A stretch of 64,000 nt of DNA from Diaphorobacter sp. HDW4B (GTDB taxonomy: Bacteria > Pseudomonadota > Gammaproteobacteria > Burkholderiales > Burkholderiaceae_C): the NCBI RefSeq assembly GCF_011305535.1, contig NZ_CP049906.1:372001-436000 (forward strand). Direction: 5' to 3'. Below are positions 34,367 to 42,643 of this stretch, in pieces. The notes below the pieces were generated by a model. It was not told the origin of the DNA. It made no database searches and worked only from the letters and a program-made list of their open reading frames with translations. The translations under genes and the position numbers were made by a program. Positions within the stretch are counted from its first letter, which is position 1. Every line of letters starts with the position of its first letter.

Positions 34367-35350
34367 ATGATGATCAAGCGCCGCTTTCTTCCCATTCTCT
34401 CGTTGACCGCACTGGGTTGGGCCGGACTCGCCCATGCGGAGTTTCCGGACAAGCCCATCACATGGGTCGTCCCCTTCGCCGCGGGCGGACCGATGGACAT
34501 CGTCTCCAGACCTGTGGCAAAGAAGATGAGCGAAATTCTGCGCACCCCCATCGTCGTGGAAAACCGTCCGGGTGCCGGTGGTGCAATGGGCATGGACTAT
34601 GTGGCAAAAGCCAGGCCGGATGGCTACACCATCGGTATTGGCAGTGTGGGAACGCAGACCATCGTGCCCAACGTGAGCAAGTCGATCAAGTACGACCCGA
34701 TTCAATCGTTCACCAATGTGGGACTGTTGGGACGCTACACCAATGTGCTGCTGGTGAACCAGAAATCGCCCATAACGAAGGTCTCGGAGCTGGTGGAACT
34801 GGGCAAGAAGCCCGATGCCAATGTCACTTTCGGATCGGCAGGCAATGGCTCGTCCAATCACCTTTCCGGAGAGTTGCTGCACGCGCTGACCAACACCAAG
34901 ATGACGCATGTGCCCTATCGCGGAAGCGCGCCTGCACTGACCGACTTGCTGGCAGGCAACACCACCTTCATGTTCGACACCGTCAACACAACGATGTCGC
35001 GCATCGAGAACGGAAGCCTGCGTGCGCTTGCCGTCACCAGTCCCAAGCGCTCCCCGTTCCTGCCCAACGTACCCACCATGGACGAGGCCGGGGCGAGCGG
35101 CTACGCCGATGCGGGCGGTGAGCTCTGGTGGGGTGTGGTAGGCCCCGCCAAGATCCCGCAGGCTACCCTCGACAGACTCAACACCGCCCTGCGCGAAGCC
35201 TTGAGCTCTCAGGAAGTCCAGTCCCAACTGAAGAACCAGTATGTCGAGATCTGGAGCAGCACATCAGAAGAATTCGCCAAGGTCGTTCAGTCCAGCTTCC
35301 AGAAATGGAACAAGCTGGTGCGTGAGGCGAAGATTGAGGCGACGGATTGA
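34367..35350 (+). CDS. Bug/TctC-family periplasmic substrate-binding protein (copy 3)
   Basis: A 327-residue receptor. AGGAGA nine bases upstream selects ATG 34367 over the ATG six codons earlier. The signal peptide ends GLAHA before EFPDKPITWVVPFAAGG. VVENRPGAGGAMG and FGSAGNGSSNH follow. It closes the IclR-controlled operon, which therefore has a receptor gene at each end. The two receptors diverge enough to suggest different ligands. Confidence 0.92.
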   Translation: MMIKRRFLPILSLTALGWAGLAHAEFPDKPITWVVPFAAGGPMDIVSRPVAKKMSEILRTPIVVENRPGAGGAMGMDYVAKARPDGYTIGIGSVGTQTIVPNVSKSIKYDPIQSFTNVGLLGRYTNVLLVNQKSPITKVSELVELGKKPDANVTFGSAGNGSSNHLSGELLHALTNTKMTHVPYRGSAPALTDLLAGNTTFMFDTVNTTMSRIENGSLRALAVTSPKRSPFLPNVPTMDEAGASGYADAGGELWWGVVGPAKIPQATLDRLNTALREALSSQEVQSQLKNQYVEIWSSTSEEFAKVVQSSFQKWNKLVREAKIEATD

Positions 35351-35689
35351 GTGCGTGCGGATGGGGGATCTACCTGCCAGAACGAAAGAACATGTCCATG
35401 GCAGGTCGAGCCATCGGTCTGTTTGCAGAATGGGCCGTACGCAAAACGTTCCAGAAATATCGGTAGATCGCCCGGTCATGCAGTGTTTCTTCGTGTCTGA
35501 TCGGCCCCCAGTCCGCTGCATGTGCGGCCAGCAGAATATCTGAAGCGGTTGCGATATCTTCGGCTGTCGGGAGCATTGCATTCACGATGGGTTGAATCTG
35601 CGCATCACATCGAAGCACAAAGCTCCATGATGGCTGCTGACAACTCCATGAGTCCGAGGTCCAGAGTTTCGACGCTTTCCAGTGCCGCT
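35351..35689. other. Non-coding stretch with a possible regulator fragment
   Basis: An 82-residue minus-strand frame (35370-35618) contains LLAAHAADWGPIRHEETLHD, vaguely like part of an FCD-type GntR ligand domain, but no complete motif. I treat it as unproven debris. No other gene signal is seen here. Confidence 0.4.
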
Positions 35690-36007
35690 ATTTTTTGTAC
35701 GTCTCGCAAGGCATCATGGGATTCAATCAGGAGGTCTGTGGATGCTGCCGCCAAGGCGGCCAACGTTCGATTGAATGCTCAATACGAAGTGCAGCAAATG
35801 CAGACCTTGATCGTCATGGCAGCGCAAGGACTGGGTATTGGCATTGCTCCAAGAATCGCTGCTGGCGCTGCGGTTCAGTAGCCTTTGAAAATCATCAATC
35901 TGTCTGACGAGGGACTGACGCGCGATATCAGCATCATCAATGCAAGAGGGAGAAGTTTGTCGCCCATTGCTGTGCAACTGCTTTCGTATTTGCGCGCTGC
36001 CATGTGA
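35690..36007 (+). pseudogene. C-terminal remnant of a LysR-type regulator
   Basis: One plus-strand frame reads SVDAAAKAANVRLNAQYEV, then MQTLIVMAAQGLGIGIAPRI, a TAG (35879-35881), then PLKIINLSDEGLTRDISIIN and LSPIAVQLLSYLRAAM before TGA. This is the ending of a LysR effector domain: the glycine-rich GLGIGIAP segment, then the R-D-I-x-I-I-x and terminal L-x-x-x-L-R-x helix. The N-terminal HTH half is absent and an internal stop splits the rest. It is dead. Confidence 0.6.
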
Positions 36008-36273
36008 AATTGGATGCCGGACCACTTCGTGTCTCCAAACCGTGTTGGTTGTTGGAGGAAAGTCTAGGCAGGCCTTGGATTTTCATTGGCGCGAAATGCT
36101 GAGCGATTGCTCAGATTTGCTGAAGAGTGGGGACGTTTTTAGGTTCCCCATCTGAGTTGAGACGATGAGCGTGAGACGTGGCTCATGGGACGCATTTGCT
36201 CTCGGGCCGCCCGTGGATTGACATGCCAGACTTTGCGAATGCGTTGCAGCAGATCCAGCGTCCACCTTGCGCA
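36008..36273. other. Intergenic region, nothing recognised
   Basis: About 265 bases between the LysR remnant and the end of the IclR gene. No gene, repeat or clear terminator was found. Confidence 0.45.
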
Positions 36274-37113
36274 TCAGGACGGAATGACTGCCTTCGTCCA
36301 TCCGGCCACGGCGGAGATGGATTGCGCTTTTTCAATCAGCACGCGAGCTGTTTCCGAGTCGATGTCATCGTCGAACGAGCCTACCGGTCCCATCACGGTA
36401 ATCGCGGCTTTCATTTCTCCGAGCATGTCGAAGATCGGCGCGGACATCGAGGTGAAATGGGGTAGCAAAGCATCGCGGCATCGGCTCAGGTGATGAGAGA
36501 GAACCTCGTCGCGCATGGCTTCCACATCACGCATGGAGTACTTGTTCACTCCATCGCTCTTCTTCATGCTGGCGAGTTCCTGCTCGAGCAGATCGCGCGT
36601 GTTTGCGGGTGGCAAGTGCGCGAGAAAATTGCGGCCCAATGCAGAGGAAAGCAGCGGCAGAACACTGCCCACGCGCAGCTCCAGCAATGGGCGGCTGCGA
36701 CTGCCTTCCACACGGTAGACGATGGTCGGTCCCTTGTTGCCCCAGACACCCAGAAAGACGGTTTGCCCAGTGATGGCCGCCAGCTCGGCCATGACGGGTC
36801 GAGCTGTGGTGAACACATCGAACTGCTCCAGCGCCGCCAATCCAAGGCGCAGCGCGTAGGGTCCCAATCCATAGAAGCCCGTATCGGCCTGTTGATGCAC
36901 GAGGCCCACTTTTTGAAAACTCACGAGGTAGTAGTGAACGTTGGGCACGGTGAGTTGACTTGCTTCGGCCAACTCCTTGAGTGGCAAAGGTCGCCCCGCT
37001 TGCCGGATGACATCGAGGATGCGGAAGCCCACTTCAATGGACTGGATGCCGCGCCGGGGGCTTGCTGACTTCGGTTCGTCACTCTTGTCAGTCTTGGTTG
37101 CTTGTCTCGCCAT
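36274..37113 (-). CDS. IclR-family transcriptional regulator
   Basis: A 279-residue IclR regulator starting MARQATKTDK at the ATG ending at 37113, with AAGGAAAACGAAGA upstream. The wHTH is at about residues 25-75 (RPLPLKELAEASQLTVPNVHYYLVSFQKVGLV), the effector domain to the end (LPLLSSALGRNFLAHLPP). It is divergent from the MHS permease/nitrilase operon and most likely its regulator; a 32-base palindromic structure lies between them. Confidence 0.88.
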   Translation of the reverse strand: MARQATKTDKSDEPKSASPRRGIQSIEVGFRILDVIRQAGRPLPLKELAEASQLTVPNVHYYLVSFQKVGLVHQQADTGFYGLGPYALRLGLAALEQFDVFTTARPVMAELAAITGQTVFLGVWGNKGPTIVYRVEGSRSRPLLELRVGSVLPLLSSALGRNFLAHLPPANTRDLLEQELASMKKSDGVNKYSMRDVEAMRDEVLSHHLSRCRDALLPHFTSMSAPIFDMLGEMKAAITVMGPVGSFDDDIDSETARVLIEKAQSISAVAGWTKAVIPS

Positions 37114-37220
37114 TCTTCGTTTTCCTTGTATCGATTTGGGGACGAAGTTTATCAGTGCGCTTGGTGACACGAAGACAAGTTTTCAGGGTTATCCCTAGTG
37201 CTGAAAAGATGTCTTTCAAT

Positions 37221-37252
37221 TTGATAATAGTTAACTGATACAGCATTATCAA
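37221..37252. promoter_or_regulatory. Candidate operator: long inverted repeat before the permease/nitrilase operon
   Basis: TTGATAAT (37221-37228) and ATTATCAA (37245-37252) are perfect inverted copies around a central AGTTAACT (37229-37236), 26 bases before the permease start. Position between a divergent IclR gene and its likely target suggests an IclR operator or an extended promoter dyad. Confidence 0.5.
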
Positions 37253-37277
37253 TTTATCTGCATGGGAGTGCACCGGT

Positions 37278-38930
37278 ATGGAAGCAGGTTTGGCGAGGCA
37301 AAGTTCAGGTGAAGAGATCACCTTGAGTCGCAAAGAAGAGCGACAGGTGGTACTGGCATCGACGTTGGGAACACTCTTCGAGTGGTATGACTTTTTCATC
37401 TACGGCTCGTTGGCCGTGTTCATGAGCCAAGTGCTGTTTCCGCAGGACAATCCAACGGTTTCGCTGTTGGCCGCACTGGGCGCACTCGCGGTTGGCTTCA
37501 TCATTCGGCCGCTGGGGGCCGTGATGTTCGGCTATCTTGGCGACAAGTGGGGTCGCAAGTACACCTTCCTCATCACCGTGGTGATGATGGGTGGCGCCAC
37601 TGTGCTGATTGGCTGTCTGCCCACCTATGAATCGGTGGGGCACCTGTCCTGGATCTTGCTGCTCACACTGCGCGTGGTTCAGGGATTGGCCGTCGGTGGC
37701 GAATATGGCGGCGCGGTGATCTATGTGGCCGAGCACTGCGAGCCCAAGCGCCGTGGTCTGCTCACCGGCTGGATTCAGATCACCTCGTCGGCAGGTCTGA
37801 TCCTGTCGTTGATCGTGATTCTGCTCACGCAGGCTTCCATGAGTGCGGAAGACTTTCGCCAGTGGGGCTGGCGTCTGCCCTTCATTCTGTCGATCGTGAT
37901 GCTGGCCATCTCCGTCTATGTGCGAGCCAAGTTGCACGAGTCGCCGGTGTTCACACGCATGAAGCAGCAAAACCGTCTGTCCAAGAATCCGGTGAAGGAG
38001 ACCTTCGGTCAGTGGTCCAGCCTCAAGCTGGTGATTCTTGCACTCGTCGGGGTGACGGCAGGCCAGGGTGCCACGTACTTCACGGGGCAGTTCTACGTGA
38101 TGATCTTCATGCAGCAGGCTGTGCAGATCGACCAGAAGACGGTGTATGAACTGATCGTCTGGGGCTTCATCATCGGTGCGCCGACCTTCGTGTTGTTCGC
38201 ATGGCTGTCGGACCGCATTGGCCGCAAGTGGATCATGATGACTGGACTGTTCATCGCAGCCATTGGTTATCACTCGATGTTCGGTGCGCTGCTGAAGGCG
38301 GGCAATCCAGAACTTGCGCAAGTCATGCAGACAACTCCGGTGCGCATCCACGCGGATACCAGCGGTGGCGCCTGCGACTTTGGCCTTCAGGCCTCTCTGG
38401 TGAGCGCTCACCCTGATCACAAGAAGGTGTGCGTGCAGGCCAAGAAACTGCTGGTTTCCAAGGGCATCAATTTCGAGTATGCCGCGCCGTTGGCGGGGCA
38501 GGAAATTGCGATGTCGGTGGGAGACACCACCGTCAATGGGTTCGATGCCAAGGCCTATTCGCGCGCTCTGTCCGAAGCGGGCTATCCGCAACGCGCGGAT
38601 CCAGCTCGCATCGACAAGGTGACCATTGTTCTGATCCTCATCCTCATGACCGCTGTCGTCGCCATGGTCTATGGACCGGTAGCCGCCTATCTGGTTGAAC
38701 TGTTTCCTGCTCGCATTCGCTATACGGCGCTGTCCTTTCCGTATCACATCGGCGCAGGCATCTTCGGAGGCATCGTTCCTTTCACTGCCACTTATCTGGC
38801 ACAAGCCAGCGGCAACATCTTCGGGGGCTTGATGTATCCGGTAGTGGTGACGGCTGTGGTGGGCGTGATCGGTTCACTCTTCCTGCCCAACACGCGAGCC
38901 AAGGCGATCGACGAAGAGCACACACACTGA
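37278..38930 (+). CDS. MHS-family MFS transporter with large central insert
   Basis: A 550-residue permease. N-terminal marks are STLGTLFEWYDFFIYGSLA and GYLGDKWGRK, with a second loop AWLSDRIGRKW around 310. About 100 extra residues (roughly 343-447, containing GGACDFGLQASLV, HKKVCVQAKKLL and VNGFDAKAYSRAL) separate the spans of the C-terminal half, making it about 120 residues longer than the MHS protein at 69. Similar long MHS proteins are known, but the insert has no assigned role. It precedes the nitrilase gene by 20 bases, so a nitrile, amide or acid substrate is likely. Confidence 0.9.
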   Translation: MEAGLARQSSGEEITLSRKEERQVVLASTLGTLFEWYDFFIYGSLAVFMSQVLFPQDNPTVSLLAALGALAVGFIIRPLGAVMFGYLGDKWGRKYTFLITVVMMGGATVLIGCLPTYESVGHLSWILLLTLRVVQGLAVGGEYGGAVIYVAEHCEPKRRGLLTGWIQITSSAGLILSLIVILLTQASMSAEDFRQWGWRLPFILSIVMLAISVYVRAKLHESPVFTRMKQQNRLSKNPVKETFGQWSSLKLVILALVGVTAGQGATYFTGQFYVMIFMQQAVQIDQKTVYELIVWGFIIGAPTFVLFAWLSDRIGRKWIMMTGLFIAAIGYHSMFGALLKAGNPELAQVMQTTPVRIHADTSGGACDFGLQASLVSAHPDHKKVCVQAKKLLVSKGINFEYAAPLAGQEIAMSVGDTTVNGFDAKAYSRALSEAGYPQRADPARIDKVTIVLILILMTAVVAMVYGPVAAYLVELFPARIRYTALSFPYHIGAGIFGGIVPFTATYLAQASGNIFGGLMYPVVVTAVVGVIGSLFLPNTRAKAIDEEHTH

Positions 38931-38950
38931 AATCAAGGTAGAGAGTACAT

Positions 38951-39907
38951 ATGAGCAAGTCATTCAAGGTGGCCGTCGTTCAGGCTGCATCCATTCCCGA
39001 GGACAGCGTGGCAACCGCACGCAAAGCAGTCCAATTGATCCATGAGGCATCCAAGGAGGGAGCCAAGGTCATGGTGTTTCCCGAGGCTTATCTGGGGGGG
39101 TATCCCAAGGGCAACTCGTTTGGTGCGCCGATTGGCATGCGCAGGCCGGAAGGCCGCGATGCATTCGCACGCTATCACGGTCAAGCCATCCGTCTGGATG
39201 GAGAGGAGGTGTCCCTGATCGAGCAGGCGGCGCAGGAAACGGACTCGGTCGTGGTCATCGGTTGCATCGAGGCGGATGGCGGAACGCTGTATTGCACGGT
39301 GTTGTACTTCAACGGAAAGCAGGGATTCGCCGGCAAGCACCGCAAGCTGATGCCCACCGCTGGAGAGCGTCTGATCTGGGGCTTTGGTGACGGTTCCACC
39401 ATGCCCGTGATCGATACGCAATATGGTCGCGTAGGTGCGGTGATCTGCTGGGAGAACTACATGCCCATGTTGCGCATGTACATGTACAGCCAAGGCGTTG
39501 CGATTTATTGTGCGCCCACGGCAGATGACCGCGACAGTTGGGTTCCAAGCATGCGGCACGTTGCGCTAGAAGGCCGCTGCTATGTGCTTACGTCTTGCCA
39601 ACACCTTCGTCGCGATGCGTATCCTCAGGACTTCGAATGCGCCTTGGGTGATGCGCCAGACACCGTTCTGATGCGCGGTGGCAGCGCCATCATCAGTCCG
39701 TTGGGAGAGGTGCTGGCGGGCCCGGACTTCAACGGAGAGACCATCCTCTATGCGCAGATAGATCCCAACGAAATTTTGCGTGGCAAGTTCGACTTTGACG
39801 TCTCTGGTCACTACGCTCGTCCGGATGTCTTTCAACTGCATGTGGACATCCGCGCCAAACAAGCGGTGGTTCCACTGCAATCAGTTCAGGTGGCACAGGA
39901 GAGCTGA
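38951..39907 (+). CDS. Nitrilase (carbon-nitrogen hydrolase family)
   Basis: A 318-residue nitrilase that would hydrolyse R-CN to the carboxylate and ammonia in one step. The Glu-Lys-Cys triad is clear: Glu in MVFPEAYLGGYP (about 44), Lys in KHRKLMPTAGE (about 131), Cys in GAVICWENYMP (about 165). This is the true nitrilase branch 1 pattern, not an amidase. Length is slightly short of the 330-360 usual for branch 1. The gene sits between a permease and a flavin-reductase-domain gene, three bases from the latter. An arylacetonitrile- or 2-hydroxynitrile-type substrate fits the downstream genes. Confidence 0.93.
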   Translation: MSKSFKVAVVQAASIPEDSVATARKAVQLIHEASKEGAKVMVFPEAYLGGYPKGNSFGAPIGMRRPEGRDAFARYHGQAIRLDGEEVSLIEQAAQETDSVVVIGCIEADGGTLYCTVLYFNGKQGFAGKHRKLMPTAGERLIWGFGDGSTMPVIDTQYGRVGAVICWENYMPMLRMYMYSQGVAIYCAPTADDRDSWVPSMRHVALEGRCYVLTSCQHLRRDAYPQDFECALGDAPDTVLMRGGSAIISPLGEVLAGPDFNGETILYAQIDPNEILRGKFDFDVSGHYARPDVFQLHVDIRAKQAVVPLQSVQVAQES

Positions 39908-39910
39908 TTC

Positions 39911-40537
39911 ATGTTTTTCGATTTTGCGACGCTTCCTGCGCAAACCATGTACAACCTGCTGACTGCCAGTGTCACCCCGCGTCCGATCGCTTGGGTGACG
40001 ACAAGGTCAAACGCCGGAGTGTCGAATGCCGCGCCGTACAGCTTCTTCAATGTGATGGGACACCAACCGCCGACGGTGGCGCTGGGCATGATGCGTCACA
40101 CCCGTGGATCGCTCAAGGACACAGCGGCCAACATCATGGAGAACGGAGAGTTTGTAGTGAATCTTGTGCCGGAGCGTTTGATTTCGCAGATGAACCAGAC
40201 TTGCGCTGACTATGCTCCGGACGTTGATGAGCTTGAACAAGCGGGGCTGGTTGCATTGCCATCAAAGCAAGTGAAACCAGCACGTATCCAGGGGTGCCCT
40301 GTGTCTCTGGAGTGCGTCAGCATTGCTTCTGTGGTCACGGGTCCGCTTCAGACCATTGTGATCGGCCGTGTAGTTGCTGCTCATGTCGACGACGCGTTGG
40401 TTCTGGATGCCGAGCAGGGCTTTCTGAACACACCGGAGTTGGGCCTGGTAAGCCGTATGCATGGCGGTGGATGGTATGCGAGAAGCACCGATCTGTTTCA
40501 GGTGGCAAGACCAGCGACGGCAGAGTTGAAGTCCTGA
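39911..40537 (+). CDS. Flavin reductase-like domain protein (DIM6/NTAB family)
   Basis: A 208-residue FMN-binding split-barrel protein. ASVTPRPIAWVTTRSNAGVSNAAPYSFFNVMG near the N-terminus is the standard flavin-site segment; NIMENGEFVVNLV and GCPVSLEC follow. Usually a dimeric NAD(P)H:flavin oxidoreductase or a partner of a flavin monooxygenase; no such partner is obvious here. Last gene of the operon, with a strong terminator 29 bases after its stop. Confidence 0.85.
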   Translation: MFFDFATLPAQTMYNLLTASVTPRPIAWVTTRSNAGVSNAAPYSFFNVMGHQPPTVALGMMRHTRGSLKDTAANIMENGEFVVNLVPERLISQMNQTCADYAPDVDELEQAGLVALPSKQVKPARIQGCPVSLECVSIASVVTGPLQTIVIGRVVAAHVDDALVLDAEQGFLNTPELGLVSRMHGGGWYARSTDLFQVARPATAELKS

Positions 40538-40565
40538 CGCAAACTTGGTTGGACCTTAGATGATG

Positions 40566-40603
40566 AAGAGTCCTTGTCGCAGTTTTGCGGCAAGGACTCT
40601 TTT
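40566..40603. terminator. Strong intrinsic terminator between convergent genes
   Basis: AAGAGTCCTTGTCGC and GCGGCAAGGACTCTT form a 15-base stem (one G-T pair) around the loop AGTTTT, ending in TTTT. The A-rich mirror on the other strand makes it work for the minus-strand quinone-oxidoreductase operon as well. Confidence 0.88.
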
Positions 40604-40623
40604 GTCGTTCGCGTCTTCAGCGT

Positions 40624-41598
40624 TCAGGGGCGCAGGACAATGGTTTTTGTACGTTGGCGGTTTTCCAGTTCCTTATGGGCAGACGCTGCATCACGCAGTG
40701 GAAATTCCAGACTGTCGCCGATATGCAGATCTCCTTGGAGGTAGATCTCGAAGAACTGTGAGGCTGCATTGCGCAGCAGCTCCTTGGTTCGGATGTGCTG
40801 AAACACGCTTGGGCGCGACACCGAGTTGGATTTTGGAAACAACCGGGATATCTCAAAAGCAGGCACAGGCCCCGACGATTGGCCAAAGTTCGCCAGATGA
40901 CCACAAGGGGCCAGACATTCCAGTGATGCAAAGAAGGTGTCCTTGCCTACGGAGTCATATGCCACGTTGACACCGGCTCCGTCAGTGATTCTCATGACCT
41001 GTGAAACGAGATCGGACGCTTGTGACAACACAGTGCTGTGGCAACCGGCTGCCATGGCCGCATGGGCTTTGGCCTCGGAACTGACGACGCCAATCACACG
41101 TGCGTTCAGACGCGTGGCCCATTGACAGAGCAGTGTGCCCACGCCGCCAGCGGCTGCATGTACCAGTACCCAGTCTCCGGACTGGACGCGGTATACGCTT
41201 TGCACCAGCATTTGGGCCGTCAGGCCCTTGAGCAGGCTGGATGCAGCTACGGTGTCAGATACGTCCTTGGGCAGAGGCACCAGCAAATTCGCATCGAGAT
41301 TGCGACGCTCGGCGTAGGCTCCATACTGCCGCGTGACATAGGCAACGCGGTCGCCACGCCGGAATTCAGTCACGCTGGAGCCCACTTCTTCCACAACCCC
41401 TGCGGCTTCCAATCCCGGAATGCCTGGCAATGCCAGTGTTTGATAAAGACCTGAGCGGACGTAGGCGTCGTGAAAGTTCACTCCGATGGCGGTATGTCGG
41501 ATTTGAACCTCGTGTGGCTGTGGAGAAGGAACTTCCACCGATTCCCAGTGCAGAACTTCCGGACCGCCAGGTGAGTGCATGAGGATGGCTGAGGACAT
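40624..41598 (-). CDS. NADPH:quinone reductase-type medium-chain dehydrogenase
   Basis: A 324-residue zinc-free MDR enzyme, starting MSSAILMHSPGGPEVL. Family marks: GIPGLEAAGVVEEVG, GDRVAYVTRQYGAYAE, the nucleotide motif HAAAGGVGTLLCQWA (about 145-160) and YDSVGKDTF. No zinc-binding Cys or His set. It would reduce quinones or alpha,beta-unsaturated carbonyls with NADPH. It lies downstream of the SDR gene on the minus strand by 26 bases, so the pair is probably one operon. Confidence 0.9.
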   Translation of the reverse strand: MSSAILMHSPGGPEVLHWESVEVPSPQPHEVQIRHTAIGVNFHDAYVRSGLYQTLALPGIPGLEAAGVVEEVGSSVTEFRRGDRVAYVTRQYGAYAERRNLDANLLVPLPKDVSDTVAASSLLKGLTAQMLVQSVYRVQSGDWVLVHAAAGGVGTLLCQWATRLNARVIGVVSSEAKAHAAMAAGCHSTVLSQASDLVSQVMRITDGAGVNVAYDSVGKDTFFASLECLAPCGHLANFGQSSGPVPAFEISRLFPKSNSVSRPSVFQHIRTKELLRNAASQFFEIYLQGDLHIGDSLEFPLRDAASAHKELENRQRTKTIVLRP

Positions 41599-41624
41599 GT
41601 GTCTTTTGTTTGAAGTTGATGCAC

Positions 41625-42428
41625 TTACATCGTGCCGGGGTAGGCCCCGCCATCGATCAGGACGTTTTGTGCGGTGATGTAGGCCGCATGCTGGCTGCAG
41701 AGAAATGCGCAGGTAGCTCCCAATTCGTCAGCATTGCCAAAGCGGCGCGTGGGAATGGCGTCGATGCGTTTCGCCATATAGGGTTGAAGCTCCAGTCCGG
41801 CTTGGTCTGCGCCGGCTTGCAAATTGGATTTCAGTCGGTCTGTATCGAATGTGCCAGGCAGAAGATTGTTGATGGTGACACCGCTGGCCGCCACCTGTCG
41901 TGCGAGACCCGCGACAAAGCCTGTCAGGCCGCTGCGCGCACCATTGGACAGACCCAGATAAGGGCTGGGTGCCTTGACAGCAGTGCTGGTGATGTTGACT
42001 ACCCGGCCCCAGCCACGCGACATCATGCCGTCCAGAGTTGCGCGCATCAGAGCGATCGGCGTGAGCATATTGGCCCCAAGGGCTTGCTGCCACACAGTTT
42101 CGTCCCAGTCACGAAAATCGCCAGCGGGCGGGCCTCCTGCATTGGTGATGAGGATGTCGTACGCACCGTAGGTGGATCCCGGCAACGATGCGGCGGCTGC
42201 TAGTGCTGCTTCACGGCCTTCGGCGGTGGTGATGTCGGCCGCTACGGCTTCAATGACGGAGCCTCCTGCGAGGCGCAGTCGTGCAGCGGCTTCTCGTAGT
42301 GGTGCTTCATTGCGGGCCACTATGACCAGATGGGCACCGGCTTGCGCCAACGCTTTGGCACAGGCGTAACCCAGTCCTTTGCTCGCAGCGCAGACCAATG
42401 CGCGCTTTCCCGAAATGCCCAAGTCCAT
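41625..42428 (-). CDS. Short-chain dehydrogenase family protein with altered catalytic motif
   Basis: A 267-residue Rossmann protein. AGGAG precedes the ATG ending at 42428. The cofactor motif is ALVCAASKGLGYACAKAL and NAGGPP replaces NNAG. The catalytic Ser is in NITSTAVKAP. The expected Tyr-x3-Lys thirteen residues later reads SNGARSG, i.e. Ser and Arg. Such SNxAR SDRs form a recognised subset, often annotated as ketoacyl reductases, but the chemistry may differ. It is divergent from the ThDP-enzyme operon. Confidence 0.85.
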   Translation of the reverse strand: MDLGISGKRALVCAASKGLGYACAKALAQAGAHLVIVARNEAPLREAAARLRLAGGSVIEAVAADITTAEGREAALAAAASLPGSTYGAYDILITNAGGPPAGDFRDWDETVWQQALGANMLTPIALMRATLDGMMSRGWGRVVNITSTAVKAPSPYLGLSNGARSGLTGFVAGLARQVAASGVTINNLLPGTFDTDRLKSNLQAGADQAGLELQPYMAKRIDAIPTRRFGNADELGATCAFLCSQHAAYITAQNVLIDGGAYPGTM

Positions 42429-42643
42429 TTGTATTGCTCCTTTTTGATTGTTGGCAGTCACTGATCTCATGCAGTGCATATGCATCAGGCGAACGCAGAG
42501 TTGCAAGTATCAATCAAAATAAAAATGACTGCTTGTGAAATTTTAATTTCATTATTATGATTTATCCCATATGCTTCGCATGACTGCAAGCAGCACGGGG
42601 TGAACACATCCAGCCTTTCTTTCACAACAACATCAGACAAGCA

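Noticed and set aside
35370-35618. 82-residue minus-strand frame resembling part of an FCD-type GntR domain
   Set aside because: Only a loose similarity in one segment, no metal-site pattern; mentioned only in the intergenic entry.
37305-38804. 499-codon minus-strand frame opposite the long MHS permease
   Set aside because: Low-complexity hydrophilic translation; the plus strand has an unmistakable transporter.
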